A stretch of DNA of 64,000 nucleotides, taken from the NCBI RefSeq assembly GCF_008710275.1, contig NZ_VYQE01000003.1, forward strand, positions 496,001-560,000. The letters run 5' to 3'. The position numbers were made by a program, and so were the translations under genes. Numbering within the stretch: position 1 is the stretch's first letter; the number at the start of each line of letters is the position of its first letter. The notes beneath the pieces are model-generated. The model was not told where the DNA came from. It ran no database searches and saw nothing but the letters and a program-made list of their open reading frames with translations. Positions 25,613-38,754 of the stretch are shown piece after piece. The stretch comes from Histidinibacterium aquaticum (GTDB lineage Bacteria; Pseudomonadota; Alphaproteobacteria; Rhodobacterales; Rhodobacteraceae).

Positions 25613-26896
25613 ATGCAGCACCCCGCCTACTATACCTGGATCGTGTTCGCGGGCGTGATGGCCGTGTCGTGGTGGGCCTTCGCGGGCGATCCCTCGCCCG
25701 ACCTCATGGCCACCTGGCTCGCCGGCTACTTCTTCGAGCAGGGCGCGGTCTATCCCGGGAGCGAGGGCGTCTTCACCATGCAGCCGCCCGACGCCTGGAT
25801 CGCCGAGCTCGACGCAGCCGGGCATGAGGGCGTGGTCTACCCCTACGTTTACCCCCCGCTTTGGGCCGCACTGGCGTCTCGTGTCGTGGGGGTTCTGCCC
25901 TTCCCGCTCGTCGAGATCGTCGCGACGCTGGTCAATCCGCTCCTGCTCTGCGGCATGGTCTGGCTGGCCGCGCGAACCGCGCGCGACAGCGACGTCTCGG
26001 TCCCGCTGATGACCCTCGCCGGATCATTGCTCCTGCTGGCGACGCTGCCGGGCGCGGCGGCGCTGGAGCAGAACCAGCCGCAGATCATCGTTAGCTTCCT
26101 CGTGGTGGCCGCGATCGAACGCTCGCGGGCCGGGGCGCCCGTGACCGCCGGTCTCGCCCTTGCCGTGGCCGCCGCGATCAAGGTTTCCCCCGCCCTGCTC
26201 GTCGTCGCCTGGCTCGGCGCGGGCCGCTACCGCGAGAGTCTCGTCTTCGCCATCGCGGGTCTCTGCCTCGCGCTGGCCTCCGTCCTGCTGGCGGGCTGGC
26301 CGATGCACGCGGCCTTCCTGGCGGAGCTGGACGCAATCCGGAACACCGTGCTCGCCACCTTCTTCACCTACGGCGTCGATCCGGTCGTCGCGGGGCTCGT
26401 TCCAGCCGGGGAGAGCCAGTTCATACTCGGGCGCGGCGGCGAGACGGCCTGGCACGTCGTGGAGAAACCCGCCGTCTGGAGCATGCTCTCCACCCTCGCG
26501 ATGGTGACGATCCTCGCGGTGGCCGCCGTCCGCTTCCACGCCGCGAGCCGCGACGGGCGCGAGCCCGACGTGCTGGGCTACCCGGTGTTCCTCGTGGCGG
26601 TCACCCTGGTCTCGCCGCTGGCCTGGGGCTACCACTACCTCGCGCCCATGGCGTTCCTGCCGCATCTACTGGCGGTCTTCGGGCTGCGGACCGGCCTTCT
26701 GGCGCTGCTGGCGGTCCTGATCCCGCTCACGCCCCAAAGCTTCGACCTGGTGCGGAGCCTGCCTGTCGTCTCGCAGATGCCGGCCGCGCTCGGGACGGCG
26801 ACGATGATCCTCGTCGGCCTTCTGTTGCACCTCGCCGGACGGCGGCGGGCGGGGCGGCCGTCGGGCCACTTGCAGAGGCCCCCCGTCTCTCTATAA
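25613..26896 (+). CDS. GT87-like (DUF2029) integral membrane glycosyltransferase
   Basis: 427 residues with about ten hydrophobic segments and a periplasmic loop (AWIAELDAAGHEGVVYPYVYPPLWA, ~60-85) typical of DUF2029 mannosyl/arabinosyl-transferase-like proteins that use polyprenyl-phosphate sugars. LEQNQPQIIVSFLVVAAIE and AAIKVSPALLVVAWL (the GQ/K.xP motifs of this family) and a late WGYHYL.P are visible. The sugar is unknown. Stands alone between cfa and carB. It could instead be described only as a polytopic membrane protein. Confidence 0.75.
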   Translation: MQHPAYYTWIVFAGVMAVSWWAFAGDPSPDLMATWLAGYFFEQGAVYPGSEGVFTMQPPDAWIAELDAAGHEGVVYPYVYPPLWAALASRVVGVLPFPLVEIVATLVNPLLLCGMVWLAARTARDSDVSVPLMTLAGSLLLLATLPGAAALEQNQPQIIVSFLVVAAIERSRAGAPVTAGLALAVAAAIKVSPALLVVAWLGAGRYRESLVFAIAGLCLALASVLLAGWPMHAAFLAELDAIRNTVLATFFTYGVDPVVAGLVPAGESQFILGRGGETAWHVVEKPAVWSMLSTLAMVTILAVAAVRFHAASRDGREPDVLGYPVFLVAVTLVSPLAWGYHYLAPMAFLPHLLAVFGLRTGLLALLAVLIPLTPQSFDLVRSLPVVSQMPAALGTATMILVGLLLHLAGRRRAGRPSGHLQRPPVSL

Positions 26897-26964
26897 GCCG
26901 CAGGCAATTTGCCCCGCCCCATAGCTGACTCGGGACGGGGCGCACGGGCTTGAGGGGACGGGCG

Positions 26965-30333
<3,369 letters not shown>

Positions 30334-30335
30334 GC

Positions 30336-31664
30336 TCATGCGATCACCGTCTCGGGGCCGATCACCGATCCGGCCCCGATCTCGGCCAGCTCCGGCGGCG
30401 GGACGTGCCGCGCGATCAGGAGGTCGGCGGCCTCCAGCCCCATGAGTCGCAGCGCCGAGCCGGAGAGATGCAGCGCGTCCCCGGGCGAACGCGGCTCGGG
30501 CTTGGTGGCATCACCCCGGTCCAAGTCCCAACCCAGGTAGGTGACGCCCGGCACGGCCGCCGGCGCACCGCTTTCCGCATCGAGCGTGGCGACTGCCGCA
30601 AGCCACTCCGCCGGCAGGGTGGCCGGGTTGCCGCCCAGAACCGCGACGGGCAGCTCCGGCAGGTTCAGAGCCGCGCGGAGTGCGGGAACGAAGACCGCCC
30701 CTAGCGCCCCGGCATAGGCCGAGGCGCTCGCCCCGCTCGCCCTCTCCTCGACGCCCCCGGCCCAGAGCGCGGCGAGGATGCGGTTCTCGGGATGGCGCGC
30801 CGGAGCCTCCAGCGCCGCCGCGACCGCCGACCCGAACAGGTCGGCCGCGCCGCCGAGGCCGGAGCCGGGATGCCACCCCGCGCCCGCCGTCTCCTCCGGG
30901 CGAGTTGCCCCCTCCGCCACAAGCCGCCCCGTCTCGGACGCAAGCGGCAACAGCAGCACCCTCCGTCCCGGCGCAAGCCTCCGCTCCGCGTAGCGCCGCG
31001 CGAAGGCGAGAGCCGGCCCCGGCCCCAGGCTCCCTTGCCGATGGCGCAGGGGCTCCACGGCGATCGCCTCGCCCGCGTCGACACGCAGGTCCGGCACGTC
31101 GACGAGGGGCTCAGGCCCCTCCCCGCACCACATCCCGGCCATGGGCGCTCCGCCCAGCAGCAGAACGATGTCGTGCGCCGGCGTCTCCGGCAGCGCCACA
31201 AGCGCCACCTCCCGCAGCGCGCCGCCCGTGGGGCGGCCCGTGACCTCGATCCGGTCCGCAGGCGCCGACAGCACGATGTCCGCCGACTGCCAGCCGTCGC
31301 CCTCCCGGATCCATGGCGCCTCGGCCCCCAAACTGAGAGCCAGGGCCCCCTCCTGCCGCCAGACGAGCCCGACCCGCGTCCCGGGCGCCAGCATCGACCC
31401 CAGCGGACGGCTAACGCGCCCGCCGTGCACCGACGGCGGAAACACCACCCCCGACGCACCGATCACCGGTGACCCAGCCAGAACCTGCCACCCCGAGAGA
31501 TCGGCGAACCGACCCGCCTCGCCGGAGAGAAGAGCAGGATCGCCCGCCACCGGCCCCGGCAACGCGCCCGCCTGCGCCGCAAACTCCGCGAGGAACCCGG
31601 CGGCAGGCGGGAGCGAGCGGCCACTCGCGTCGCCCCCCGAAAGCCCTCCCGTGAGACCGATCAT
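30336..31664 (-). CDS. gene transfer agent head-spike protein, GhsB-like
   Basis: 442 residues, no signal peptide. It directly follows, with a TGATG overlap, a gene of the RCAP_Rcc01079 spike-base family, the same order as ghsA-ghsB (rcc01079-rcc01080) in Rhodobacter capsulatus, where both are needed for RcGTA head spikes and are unlinked to the main GTA cluster. The identification of this gene rests on that context. A segment VLLLGGAPMAGM followed by AEWLAAVATL and a late DALHLSGSALRLMGL resembles a sialate-acetylesterase (SGNH) fold in which the serine of GGQSNM is absent, so any enzyme activity is doubtful. Product would be incorporated in GTA particles. Confidence 0.6.
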   Translation of the reverse strand: MIGLTGGLSGGDASGRSLPPAAGFLAEFAAQAGALPGPVAGDPALLSGEAGRFADLSGWQVLAGSPVIGASGVVFPPSVHGGRVSRPLGSMLAPGTRVGLVWRQEGALALSLGAEAPWIREGDGWQSADIVLSAPADRIEVTGRPTGGALREVALVALPETPAHDIVLLLGGAPMAGMWCGEGPEPLVDVPDLRVDAGEAIAVEPLRHRQGSLGPGPALAFARRYAERRLAPGRRVLLLPLASETGRLVAEGATRPEETAGAGWHPGSGLGGAADLFGSAVAAALEAPARHPENRILAALWAGGVEERASGASASAYAGALGAVFVPALRAALNLPELPVAVLGGNPATLPAEWLAAVATLDAESGAPAAVPGVTYLGWDLDRGDATKPEPRSPGDALHLSGSALRLMGLEAADLLIARHVPPPELAEIGAGSVIGPETVIA

Positions 31665-31921
31665 CAGTAGAGCCCCGCGAGACCCGCGGCATCGGTCCCC
31701 GTGGCCCAGACCCGGCGCGCCCTGATCGGGAAGACCGTGCCGGCCGCCACGAAGACGGTCCCGACCGTGCCGTCCACCGTCGTCAACCGCAGGTAGCCCG
31801 AGACGGCGGCATTGATCCCGCGGGTCGCGACCGGGAGATCCTGCGCGTCGTCCGGCACGAGGGCGAAGACGCCCGAGGCCGGGGACTCGAGGCCCGGCTG
31901 AGAGGTTCTGAACTGGTCCAT
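31664..31921 (-). CDS. ghsA: spike base protein, RCAP_Rcc01079 family (GhsA-like)
   Basis: 85 residues. The pattern QPGLESPASGVFALVPDDAQDLP.ATR....VSGYLRLTTVDG....VFVAAGTVFPIRARRVWATGT.AAGL.GLY is that of the small spike base proteins of gene transfer agents and related tailed phages. It anchors the head spike (GhsB) on the capsid. GAGGAG sits before the ATG. It is divergent from the KAS III gene, with 168 bases in between. The presence of this pair suggests that the genome encodes, or once encoded, an RcGTA-like element elsewhere. Confidence 0.75.
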   Translation of the reverse strand: MDQFRTSQPGLESPASGVFALVPDDAQDLPVATRGINAAVSGYLRLTTVDGTVGTVFVAAGTVFPIRARRVWATGTDAAGLAGLY

Positions 31922-32089
31922 GTGTGGCTCCTCGGCCTTGTCCGCTCGGGCGGGGAGTCCTGCCGGTCCGTGGTAAACATCCGGTTACCCCACCGCCCGG
32001 AGCGGGCTCCGGCGTGCAACGGACCCGGCGTCCGGCTGGACTTCCCCGCCCCGTCCGGCCAGTGTCGCGCCCCGGAAGAGGAGCCTCCC

Positions 32090-33208
<1,119 letters not shown>

Positions 33209-33215
33209 CCCCGCC

Positions 33216-33265
33216 CTTCATCTAGCCCGAAATACCTCGGATCCCGGCCCGCCGCGGTCCCCCCG
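33216..33265 (+). repeat. degenerate copy E of the dispersed two-hairpin repeat
   Basis: Leader CTTCATCTAGCCCGAAATACC is recognisable 8 bases after the KAS III stop, followed by a partial GCCCGCCGCGG stem region; hairpin 2 is lost. The downstream hairpin GCGGCCGCAGGCCGC (33328-33342) followed by ACCGC matches a segment after copy B. The remaining sequence to 33411 is GC-rich and holds no ORF I can support. Confidence 0.5.
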
Positions 33266-33411
33266 CATGTCATTCCGGGCGCCCATCCGGCGCCGGCCCG
33301 CCCCCGGCGGACGGCGCCTCACGATGAGCGGCCGCAGGCCGCACCGCCGGATCGCTCCACCGCCTGCCGGCGCTTGCACCGCCCGGGTCTCCGGGGCTAG
33401 GTCGGGGCGTC

Positions 33412-34002
33412 ATGGCCAAGCTCTATTTCCACTACTCCACGATGAACGCCGGCAAGTCGACGGTCCTGCTGCAGGCCTCGCACAACTACCTCGAGCGGGG
33501 GATGCAGACGCTGCTTCTGACCGCCGGCCTCGACACCCGGGCGGGGACGGGCCGGATCGCGAGCCGGATCGGCATCGGCGCCGAGGCTACGCCCTTCGGC
33601 CCCGAGGACGACCTGCTGGCGCGCATCGCCGCCCGGCTGGCCGAGGGGCCCTGCGCCTGTGTCTTCGTCGACGAGGCCCAGTTCCTGACCGAAGAGCAGG
33701 TCTGGCAGCTCGCCCGCGCCGTGGACGATCTCGGCGTGCCGGTCATGTGCTACGGCCTGCGGGTGGACTTCATGGGCAAGCTCTTTCCGGGCTCGGCCAC
33801 GCTGCTCGCGCTCGCCGACGAGATGCGTGAGGTCCGCACCATCTGCCACTGCGGGCGCAAGGCCACGATGGTCGTCCGGCTCGGTCCAGACGGCACCGCC
33901 CTGCGCGAGGGAGAGCAGGTGCAAGTCGGCGGCAACGAGACCTATGTCTCCCTCTGCCGTCGCCACTGGCGCCGCGAGATGGGCGAGCCTGTCGCGGGCT
34001 AG
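33412..34002 (+). CDS. tdk: thymidine kinase
   Basis: 196 residues; phosphorylates thymidine in the salvage pathway. The P-loop YSTMNAGKSTVLLQA is at ~8-22, the catalytic VFVDEAQFL at ~84-92, and MCYGLRVDFMGKLFPGS, typical for this family, at ~110-126. A zinc site is formed by Cys residues in TICHCGRKATM (~141-145) and C..H in LCRRHW near the end. The stop codon shares CTAG with the convergent SDR gene, so the two genes overlap by four bases. Confidence 0.95.
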   Translation: MAKLYFHYSTMNAGKSTVLLQASHNYLERGMQTLLLTAGLDTRAGTGRIASRIGIGAEATPFGPEDDLLARIAARLAEGPCACVFVDEAQFLTEEQVWQLARAVDDLGVPVMCYGLRVDFMGKLFPGSATLLALADEMREVRTICHCGRKATMVVRLGPDGTALREGEQVQVGGNETYVSLCRRHWRREMGEPVAG

Positions 34003-34733
34003 AGCGTCACGCCGCCGTCGACGTTCACCGCCTGCCCCGTGACGAAGCTCGCCTCGTCCGACGCCAGCCAGAGCACGAGGTTCGCCACCTCCTCTGCCGT
34101 GCCGAAACGCCCCGACGGCTGGCGCTGCATGAAGAAGCGGTGCGCCGCCTCGGCGCTGCCGAACTCGCCCTCCAGCGCGGCGAGGCGCTCGTGAAGGGAG
34201 GGCGTGTCGATGGTGCCGGGGCAGACCGCGTTGGCGCGGATGCCCTGCTCGAGGAAATCGGTGGCGACCGACCGCGTGAGCCCGATCAGGCCGGACTTCA
34301 TCGCGCTGTAGGCCGCCCGTCTGGGCAGCGCCTTGATGACGCCCGCGACCGAAGCGACCGTGACGATGCTGCTGCCCGCGCCCATCTTCGGCAGCGCGGC
34401 CCGCAGGACATTGTAGGCACTGTCCAAAGTCACGCTGGCCGACTTGCGCCACTCCTCCGCCGAGCACTCCAGGATGGTGCCCTGGTGCACGTAGCCCACC
34501 GCGTGAACCAGCACGTCGACCCGGTCCAGCGCGTCGAAATAGGTGGCGACGGCCGCTGCGTCGGTCGCGTCGAGGACCCGGCATTCGGCGCCCTCCAGCG
34601 TGGCGAGCGTCTCGGGGTTGAGGTCGGAGGCATGGACCTCCGCCCCCTCCTCCACCAGCGCCTCGGCCACGGCGCGGCCGATTCCCTGCCCCGCGGCGGT
34701 CACCACCGCGCGGCGGGTGGCGAAGCGGCTCAC
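33999..34733 (-). CDS. SDR oxidoreductase, DHRS6 / 2-keto-3-deoxy-L-fuconate dehydrogenase-like
   Basis: 244 residues. NAD-binding TAAGQGIGRAVAEAL (~11-25), DVLVHAVGYVHQGTILEC, catalytic Ser in VASVAGV and Tyr-Lys in YSAMKSG, and CPGTIDTPSLHERL..RQPSGRFGTAEEVA. These segments match human DHRS6 (BDH2) and the Xanthomonas enzyme oxidising 2-keto-3-deoxy-L-fuconate. The GTG start at 34733 overlaps the stop of the FAH-family gene (GTGA), so the two are co-translated. Paired with the FAH hydrolase, it likely acts in L-fucose or a related deoxy-sugar-acid catabolism. Confidence 0.85.
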   Translation of the reverse strand: MSRFATRRAVVTAAGQGIGRAVAEALVEEGAEVHASDLNPETLATLEGAECRVLDATDAAAVATYFDALDRVDVLVHAVGYVHQGTILECSAEEWRKSASVTLDSAYNVLRAALPKMGAGSSIVTVASVAGVIKALPRRAAYSAMKSGLIGLTRSVATDFLEQGIRANAVCPGTIDTPSLHERLAALEGEFGSAEAAHRFFMQRQPSGRFGTAEEVANLVLWLASDEASFVTGQAVNVDGGVTL

Positions 34734-35578
34734 CGACCCTCGGCCGCGGAAACCACCGGCGTCTCCTGCCCTCCGAGCCCCTCGACCGAGAGCCGGACGG
34801 TATCGCCGACATCGAGGTAGCGCGGAGGTTTCATCCCCATGCCCACGCCCGGCGGCGTGCCGGTGCAGATCAGGTCGCCGGGTTCCAGAAGCACGAACTG
34901 GCTGAGGTAATGCACGATATGGGCCACCCCGTAGACCATTGTATCGGTCGAGCCGCGTTGCATGGTCTCGCCGTTGACGCTGAGGTCCATCGAGAGCGCC
35001 TGGGGGTCCGGGACCTCGTCGGCGGTCACCAGCCAGGGGCCGGTCGGGCAGAAGTTCGGGTAGGACTTCCCCTTGATCCAGGTGCCGCCCCGCTCGGCCT
35101 GCCAGGCGCGCTCCGAGACGTCGTTGACGGCACAGTAGCCAAGGACATGGTCCAGCGCCTCTTCCGGAGCGATTTCGAGAGCGGCGCGACCGATGACCAC
35201 GCCGAGCTCGACCTCCCAGTCGAGCTTGGTCATCTGCGCGGACTTCAGGATCGGGTCGGTCGGGCCGCAGACCGCGGCGCCCGACTTGGAGAAGAGAATG
35301 GGCTCGGCGGGCACGTCCATGCCGGATTCGGCAGCGTGGTCGGAGTAGTTGAGCCCGATGCACCAGACGTTGCGCGGCCGCGCGATGGGCGCGCCCAGTC
35401 GGCCCTCCGGAACGGCTGGGAGCCTGGCGAGGTCGGCCCCTGCGAGGGACTCCGTCAGGTGCGGGATCGTCTCCGGCGAGATGTCCGGCACCAGCGAGGA
35501 GATGTCCCGCGCCTGCCCGTCCTCATCCATCACGCATGGGATTTCGGCCCCCGGCGGACCGATACGGAGAAACTTCAT
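34730..35578 (-). CDS. fumarylacetoacetate hydrolase family protein (putative 2,4-diketo-3-deoxyfuconate hydrolase)
   Basis: 282 residues. FAH fold with NVWCIGLNYSDHAAESGMDVPAEPILFSK, metal-binding Glu-Glu in LDWEVELGVVIGR (~122-126), Asp in VNDVSERAWQ, GKSYPNFCPTGPWLVT and DLICTGTPPGVGMG.KPPRYL. Members cleave carbon-carbon bonds of diketo acids. Next to a KDF-dehydrogenase-like SDR, the best guess is the hydrolase that splits 2,4-diketo-3-deoxy-L-fuconate into pyruvate and lactate; other FAH activities (e.g. acylpyruvate hydrolase) are possible. First gene of the two-gene unit. Confidence 0.85.
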   Translation of the reverse strand: MKFLRIGPPGAEIPCVMDEDGQARDISSLVPDISPETIPHLTESLAGADLARLPAVPEGRLGAPIARPRNVWCIGLNYSDHAAESGMDVPAEPILFSKSGAAVCGPTDPILKSAQMTKLDWEVELGVVIGRAALEIAPEEALDHVLGYCAVNDVSERAWQAERGGTWIKGKSYPNFCPTGPWLVTADEVPDPQALSMDLSVNGETMQRGSTDTMVYGVAHIVHYLSQFVLLEPGDLICTGTPPGVGMGMKPPRYLDVGDTVRLSVEGLGGQETPVVSAAEGR

Positions 35579-35735
35579 GCCTGGCCTCCCTTTGGCGTTT
35601 GCCCCTGCCTAGGCCGGGGCCGCGGCGTGGGCAAGGTGGCAGGCCTTCGTCACCGGGGAACGCCCCGCGCGGGGCGTTCGCGGGTGGCGGGCGTGGGAAG
35701 TCCAACCGGATGGTGGTGCCGCCGGAGACCTGTCT

Positions 35736-35801
35736 GGGGGCGCTGCCCCCGTCCGCGGCGCGGCCGCGGACTCCCCCGAGGGTATTTGGGGCCAGATGAA
35801 G
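35736..35801 (-). repeat. dispersed two-hairpin repeat, copy D
   Basis: On the minus strand, starting 50 bases after the dppF stop: leader CTTCATCTGGCCCCAAATAC (from 35801), hairpin 1 (GTCCGCGG/CCGCGGAC, 35751-35758 with 35764-35771) and hairpin 2 (GGGGGC 35736-35741, GCCCCC 35745-35750). Placed as a 3'-end element of the Dpp operon. The rest of 35579-35850 shows no ORF or other signal I can support. Confidence 0.8.
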
Positions 35802-35850
35802 GGGAGTGGGTTGGCTCACTCCCTTGCTCCGCGTGCGCCTCCGGGTGGGG

Positions 35851-36807
35851 CTAGGCCTCTGGGAAGTGGCAGGCGGCCGGGTGGGGCTGGCCTTCGAGCC
35901 GGGGCCGGTCGCTCCGGCAGATGTCCTCGGCCTTCCAGCAGCGCGGCGCGAAGGGACAGCCCGGCGGGACATTGAGCGGCGAGGGCAGCTCGCCCTGCAG
36001 CTTGATCCTCTGCCGGCCGCCACCAGGTTCGGCCCGCGGCGTCGCCGAGAGCAGGGCCTTGGTATAGGGATGGCGCGGCGCGTCGAAGACCTCGTCCTTC
36101 GGCCCGGTCTCCACTGGCCGGCCGAGGTACATCACCACGACATCGTCGGCCACGTGGCGGACGACGGAAAGGTCGTGCGAGATGAAGAGGTAGGCCAGCT
36201 GAAGCCGCTCCTGCAGGTCGAGCAGGAGGTTCAGGATCTGGCTCTGGATCGAGAGGTCGAGGGCCGAGACGGGTTCGTCCAGCACCAGCAGCTTGGGCTC
36301 CAGCATCAGCGCGCGGGCGATGGCGATCCGCTGGCGCTGGCCGCCGGAGAACATGTGCGGGTAGCGGTCGTAGTGTTCCTCTCGCAGGCCTACGAGGCGC
36401 ATCATCTCGCGCCCCTTGGCCTGCCGCTCGGCCTTCGACATCTCGGGCCGGTTGATCTTGAGCGGCTCCTCGAGCATCGCGCCGACCTTCTGGCGCAGGT
36501 TGAGCGAGCCGTAGGGATCCTGGAAGACGATCTGCACGTCGGTGCGCAGCTTCTTCCAGTTCTCCGGCGTCGCCTCGGTGTCGCCGATGCGCAGGTGGCC
36601 CGCCGTGGGCTCTTCGATCAGGGTCACGAGCCGCGCCAGCGTGGACTTGCCGCAGCCGGACTCGCCCACGACGGCAAGCGTCTTGCCGGCCTCGATGGAG
36701 AAGGAGGTCTCGGTCACGGCCCGCACGATGCCGGGCTTGGAGAAGAGGCCGCCGCCGACCTCGTAGTCGCGGCCGAGGTTCTCGGCCAGAACGATGGGCT
36801 GGCTCAT
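35851..36807 (-). CDS. oligopeptide/dipeptide ABC transporter ATP-binding protein (DppF type)
   Basis: 318 residues; cytoplasmic ATPase of a peptide importer. Walker A GESGCGKSTLARLV (~48-61), signature FSGGQRQRIAIARAL (~153-167), Walker B LLVLDEPVSALD, and the C-terminal oligopeptide-transporter extension with Cys-rich GCPFAPRCWKAEDICRSDRP (~285-304), which in related proteins binds an iron-sulfur cluster. Last gene of the operon SBP, M24 peptidase, DppB, DppC, DppD, DppF; it overlaps the DppD gene by ATGA. Confidence 0.93.
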   Translation of the reverse strand: MSQPIVLAENLGRDYEVGGGLFSKPGIVRAVTETSFSIEAGKTLAVVGESGCGKSTLARLVTLIEEPTAGHLRIGDTEATPENWKKLRTDVQIVFQDPYGSLNLRQKVGAMLEEPLKINRPEMSKAERQAKGREMMRLVGLREEHYDRYPHMFSGGQRQRIAIARALMLEPKLLVLDEPVSALDLSIQSQILNLLLDLQERLQLAYLFISHDLSVVRHVADDVVVMYLGRPVETGPKDEVFDAPRHPYTKALLSATPRAEPGGGRQRIKLQGELPSPLNVPPGCPFAPRCWKAEDICRSDRPRLEGQPHPAACHFPEA

Positions 36808-37784
36808 GCCACCTCCTCTCCGGCGGGGACGTTCAGCGGGTAGTGACAGCGCGCGCGCCCGATGGGTGCGGGCTGGACCGGCGGGGGCACAGTGCGGCAG
36901 CGCTCGTCGGCGTACTGGCAGCGCGGCGAGAAGAGGCAGCCCTCCGGCCGGTCGTGCTGGCCGGGCACCACGCCCGGGATCGTCGCCAGGCGCCGCTCGG
37001 TGGCGCGCTCGGGCAGCGCGGCGAGCAGCGCCGATGTGTAGGGATGGTGCGGCGTCGCGAAGAGATCGGCGACCGGCTGGTCTTCGACCTTCTGGCCCGC
37101 GTATTGCACCGCGACCCGCTCGGCGGTCTCGGCGACCACGCCCATGTCGTGGGTGATGAGGATCAGCCCCATCCCGGTCTCCTTCTGGAGCCCGGTCAGC
37201 AGGTCGAGGATCTGCGCCTGGATCGTCACGTCGAGCGCCGTCGTCGGTTCGTCGGCGATGAGCAGGCGCGGCCGGCAGGCGATGGCCATGGCGATCATCA
37301 CCCGCTGGTTCATGCCGCCCGAGAGCTGGTGCGGGAAGGCCTTGAGCCGGCGCGAGGGATCGGGGATGCCGACCATCTCCATCAGCTCCACCGCGCGGTC
37401 CTTGCGCTGGCTCCGGTTGAGGTCGGTGTGCTGGCGCAGCGCCTCGGTGATCTGGAAGCCGGTGGTGAAGCAGGGGTTCAGCGAGGACATCGGCTCCTGG
37501 AAGATCATCGACAGGTCCTTGCCGATGATCCGCCGCCGGGCGCGGCCCGAGAGCTCGCGCAGGTCCTGGCCGTCGAAGCTCATCTCGTCGGCGGTGATGG
37601 TCGCCGTCCAGGGCAGCAGGCCCATGGTGGCCAGCATGGAGACCGACTTGCCCGAGCCGCTTTCGCCTACGATGGCGAGGATCTCGCCGGCCTCGACGTC
37701 GACATCCACCTGGTCGACGGCGCGGAACGGTCCGGAGGCCGTACTGAACTCGACCGAGAGGTTGCGGATTTTCAGGAGGCTCAT
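36804..37784 (-). CDS. oligopeptide/dipeptide ABC transporter ATP-binding protein (DppD type)
   Basis: 326 residues. Walker A GESGSGKSVSMLATMGL (~39-55), Q-loop MIFQEPMSSLNP, signature LSGGMNQRVMIAMAIAC and Walker B LLIADEPTTALDVTIQAQILDLL, then the oligopeptide-family C-terminus with GCLFSPRCQYADERC..V (three or four cysteines). It pairs with DppF as the ATPase heterodimer driving uptake. Starts 60 bases after the DppC gene and runs into DppF by ATGA overlap. Confidence 0.93.
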   Translation of the reverse strand: MSLLKIRNLSVEFSTASGPFRAVDQVDVDVEAGEILAIVGESGSGKSVSMLATMGLLPWTATITADEMSFDGQDLRELSGRARRRIIGKDLSMIFQEPMSSLNPCFTTGFQITEALRQHTDLNRSQRKDRAVELMEMVGIPDPSRRLKAFPHQLSGGMNQRVMIAMAIACRPRLLIADEPTTALDVTIQAQILDLLTGLQKETGMGLILITHDMGVVAETAERVAVQYAGQKVEDQPVADLFATPHHPYTSALLAALPERATERRLATIPGVVPGQHDRPEGCLFSPRCQYADERCRTVPPPVQPAPIGRARCHYPLNVPAGEEVA

Positions 37785-37844
37785 GACGTTCCCTCCGGCT
37801 TTGGCAGGCGCGGGGCGCGGGGCGTGGCGGGCAAAGGCATCATC

Positions 37845-38753
37845 TCAGCTCCGCTTCAGCTTGGGGTCGAGGGCATCGCGCAGCCCGTCGCCCATCAGGT
37901 TGATGGCGAGCACGGTCACCAGGATGGCGAGGCCGGGGAAGGTCACGACCCACCAGGCGCGGAGCACGAACTCGCGCGCGTCGGCCAGCATGGTGCCCCA
38001 CTCGGGCGTGGGCGGCTGGGCGCCCATGCCGAGGAAGCCCAGGGCAGCGGCGTCGAGGATCGCGGTGGAAAAGCTCAGCGCCGCCTGGACGATGATCGGC
38101 GCGAGGCAGTTCGGCAGAACGGTGACGAACATGGTCCGCAGGTAGCCCGCCCCGGCGACGCGGGCGGCGGTGACGTAGTCCTTGGTGCGTTCATTGATGA
38201 CGCTGGCGCGGGTCAGTCGGACGTAGTGCGGCTGCAGCACCAGGGCGATGGCGATCATCGCGTTGAGCAGCGTCGGTCCCAGGATCGCCACAAGCACCAG
38301 CGCGAGCAGCAGCGAGGGGAAGGCGAGGATGATGTCCATCAGCCGCATGATGAGCGTGTCGAGCCACTTCGGCGCGAAGCCCGCGATGAGGCCCAGGAGA
38401 ATGCCGCCGGTCGCCGCGACCACGACCACGACGATGCCGACGAAGAACGAGAACCGCGCGCCGTGGATGAGGCGCGAGAGCATGTCGCGGCCCACGGCGT
38501 CGGTGCCCAGCGGGAAGGCCCATTCGCCGCCCTCCTGCCAGAACGGCGGGATCAGCTCGCTACCGCGGAACTGGGTCGTCGGATCGTAGGGTGCCAGGAA
38601 ATCGGCGAAGATCGCGACCATTGCGAAGGCGGCGAAGACGTAGAGCCCGATGACGGCGCCGCGGTTCTCGGAGAAATACTTCCAGAACTCGCGCAGGCGG
38701 CCGGCGCGGCGTGTCGGAACGGTGCGGGCGATCTGGGAGGATGCGTCGGCCAT
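37845..38753 (-). CDS. dipeptide/oligopeptide ABC transporter permease (DppC type)
   Basis: 302 residues, about six membrane helices, with an N-terminal cytoplasmic tail (RRAGRLREFWKYFSENRGAVIGL) of the DppC/OppC N-domain. PLGTDAVGRDMLSRLIHGARFSFFVGIVVV (~97-126) and the EAA coupling loop YVTAARVAGAGYLRTMFVTVLPNCLAPIIV (~194-223) are characteristic. It lies one base from the dppB stop, so the two permease genes are coupled. Confidence 0.93.
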   Translation of the reverse strand: MADASSQIARTVPTRRAGRLREFWKYFSENRGAVIGLYVFAAFAMVAIFADFLAPYDPTTQFRGSELIPPFWQEGGEWAFPLGTDAVGRDMLSRLIHGARFSFFVGIVVVVVAATGGILLGLIAGFAPKWLDTLIMRLMDIILAFPSLLLALVLVAILGPTLLNAMIAIALVLQPHYVRLTRASVINERTKDYVTAARVAGAGYLRTMFVTVLPNCLAPIIVQAALSFSTAILDAAALGFLGMGAQPPTPEWGTMLADAREFVLRAWWVVTFPGLAILVTVLAINLMGDGLRDALDPKLKRS

Positions 38754-38754
38754 C

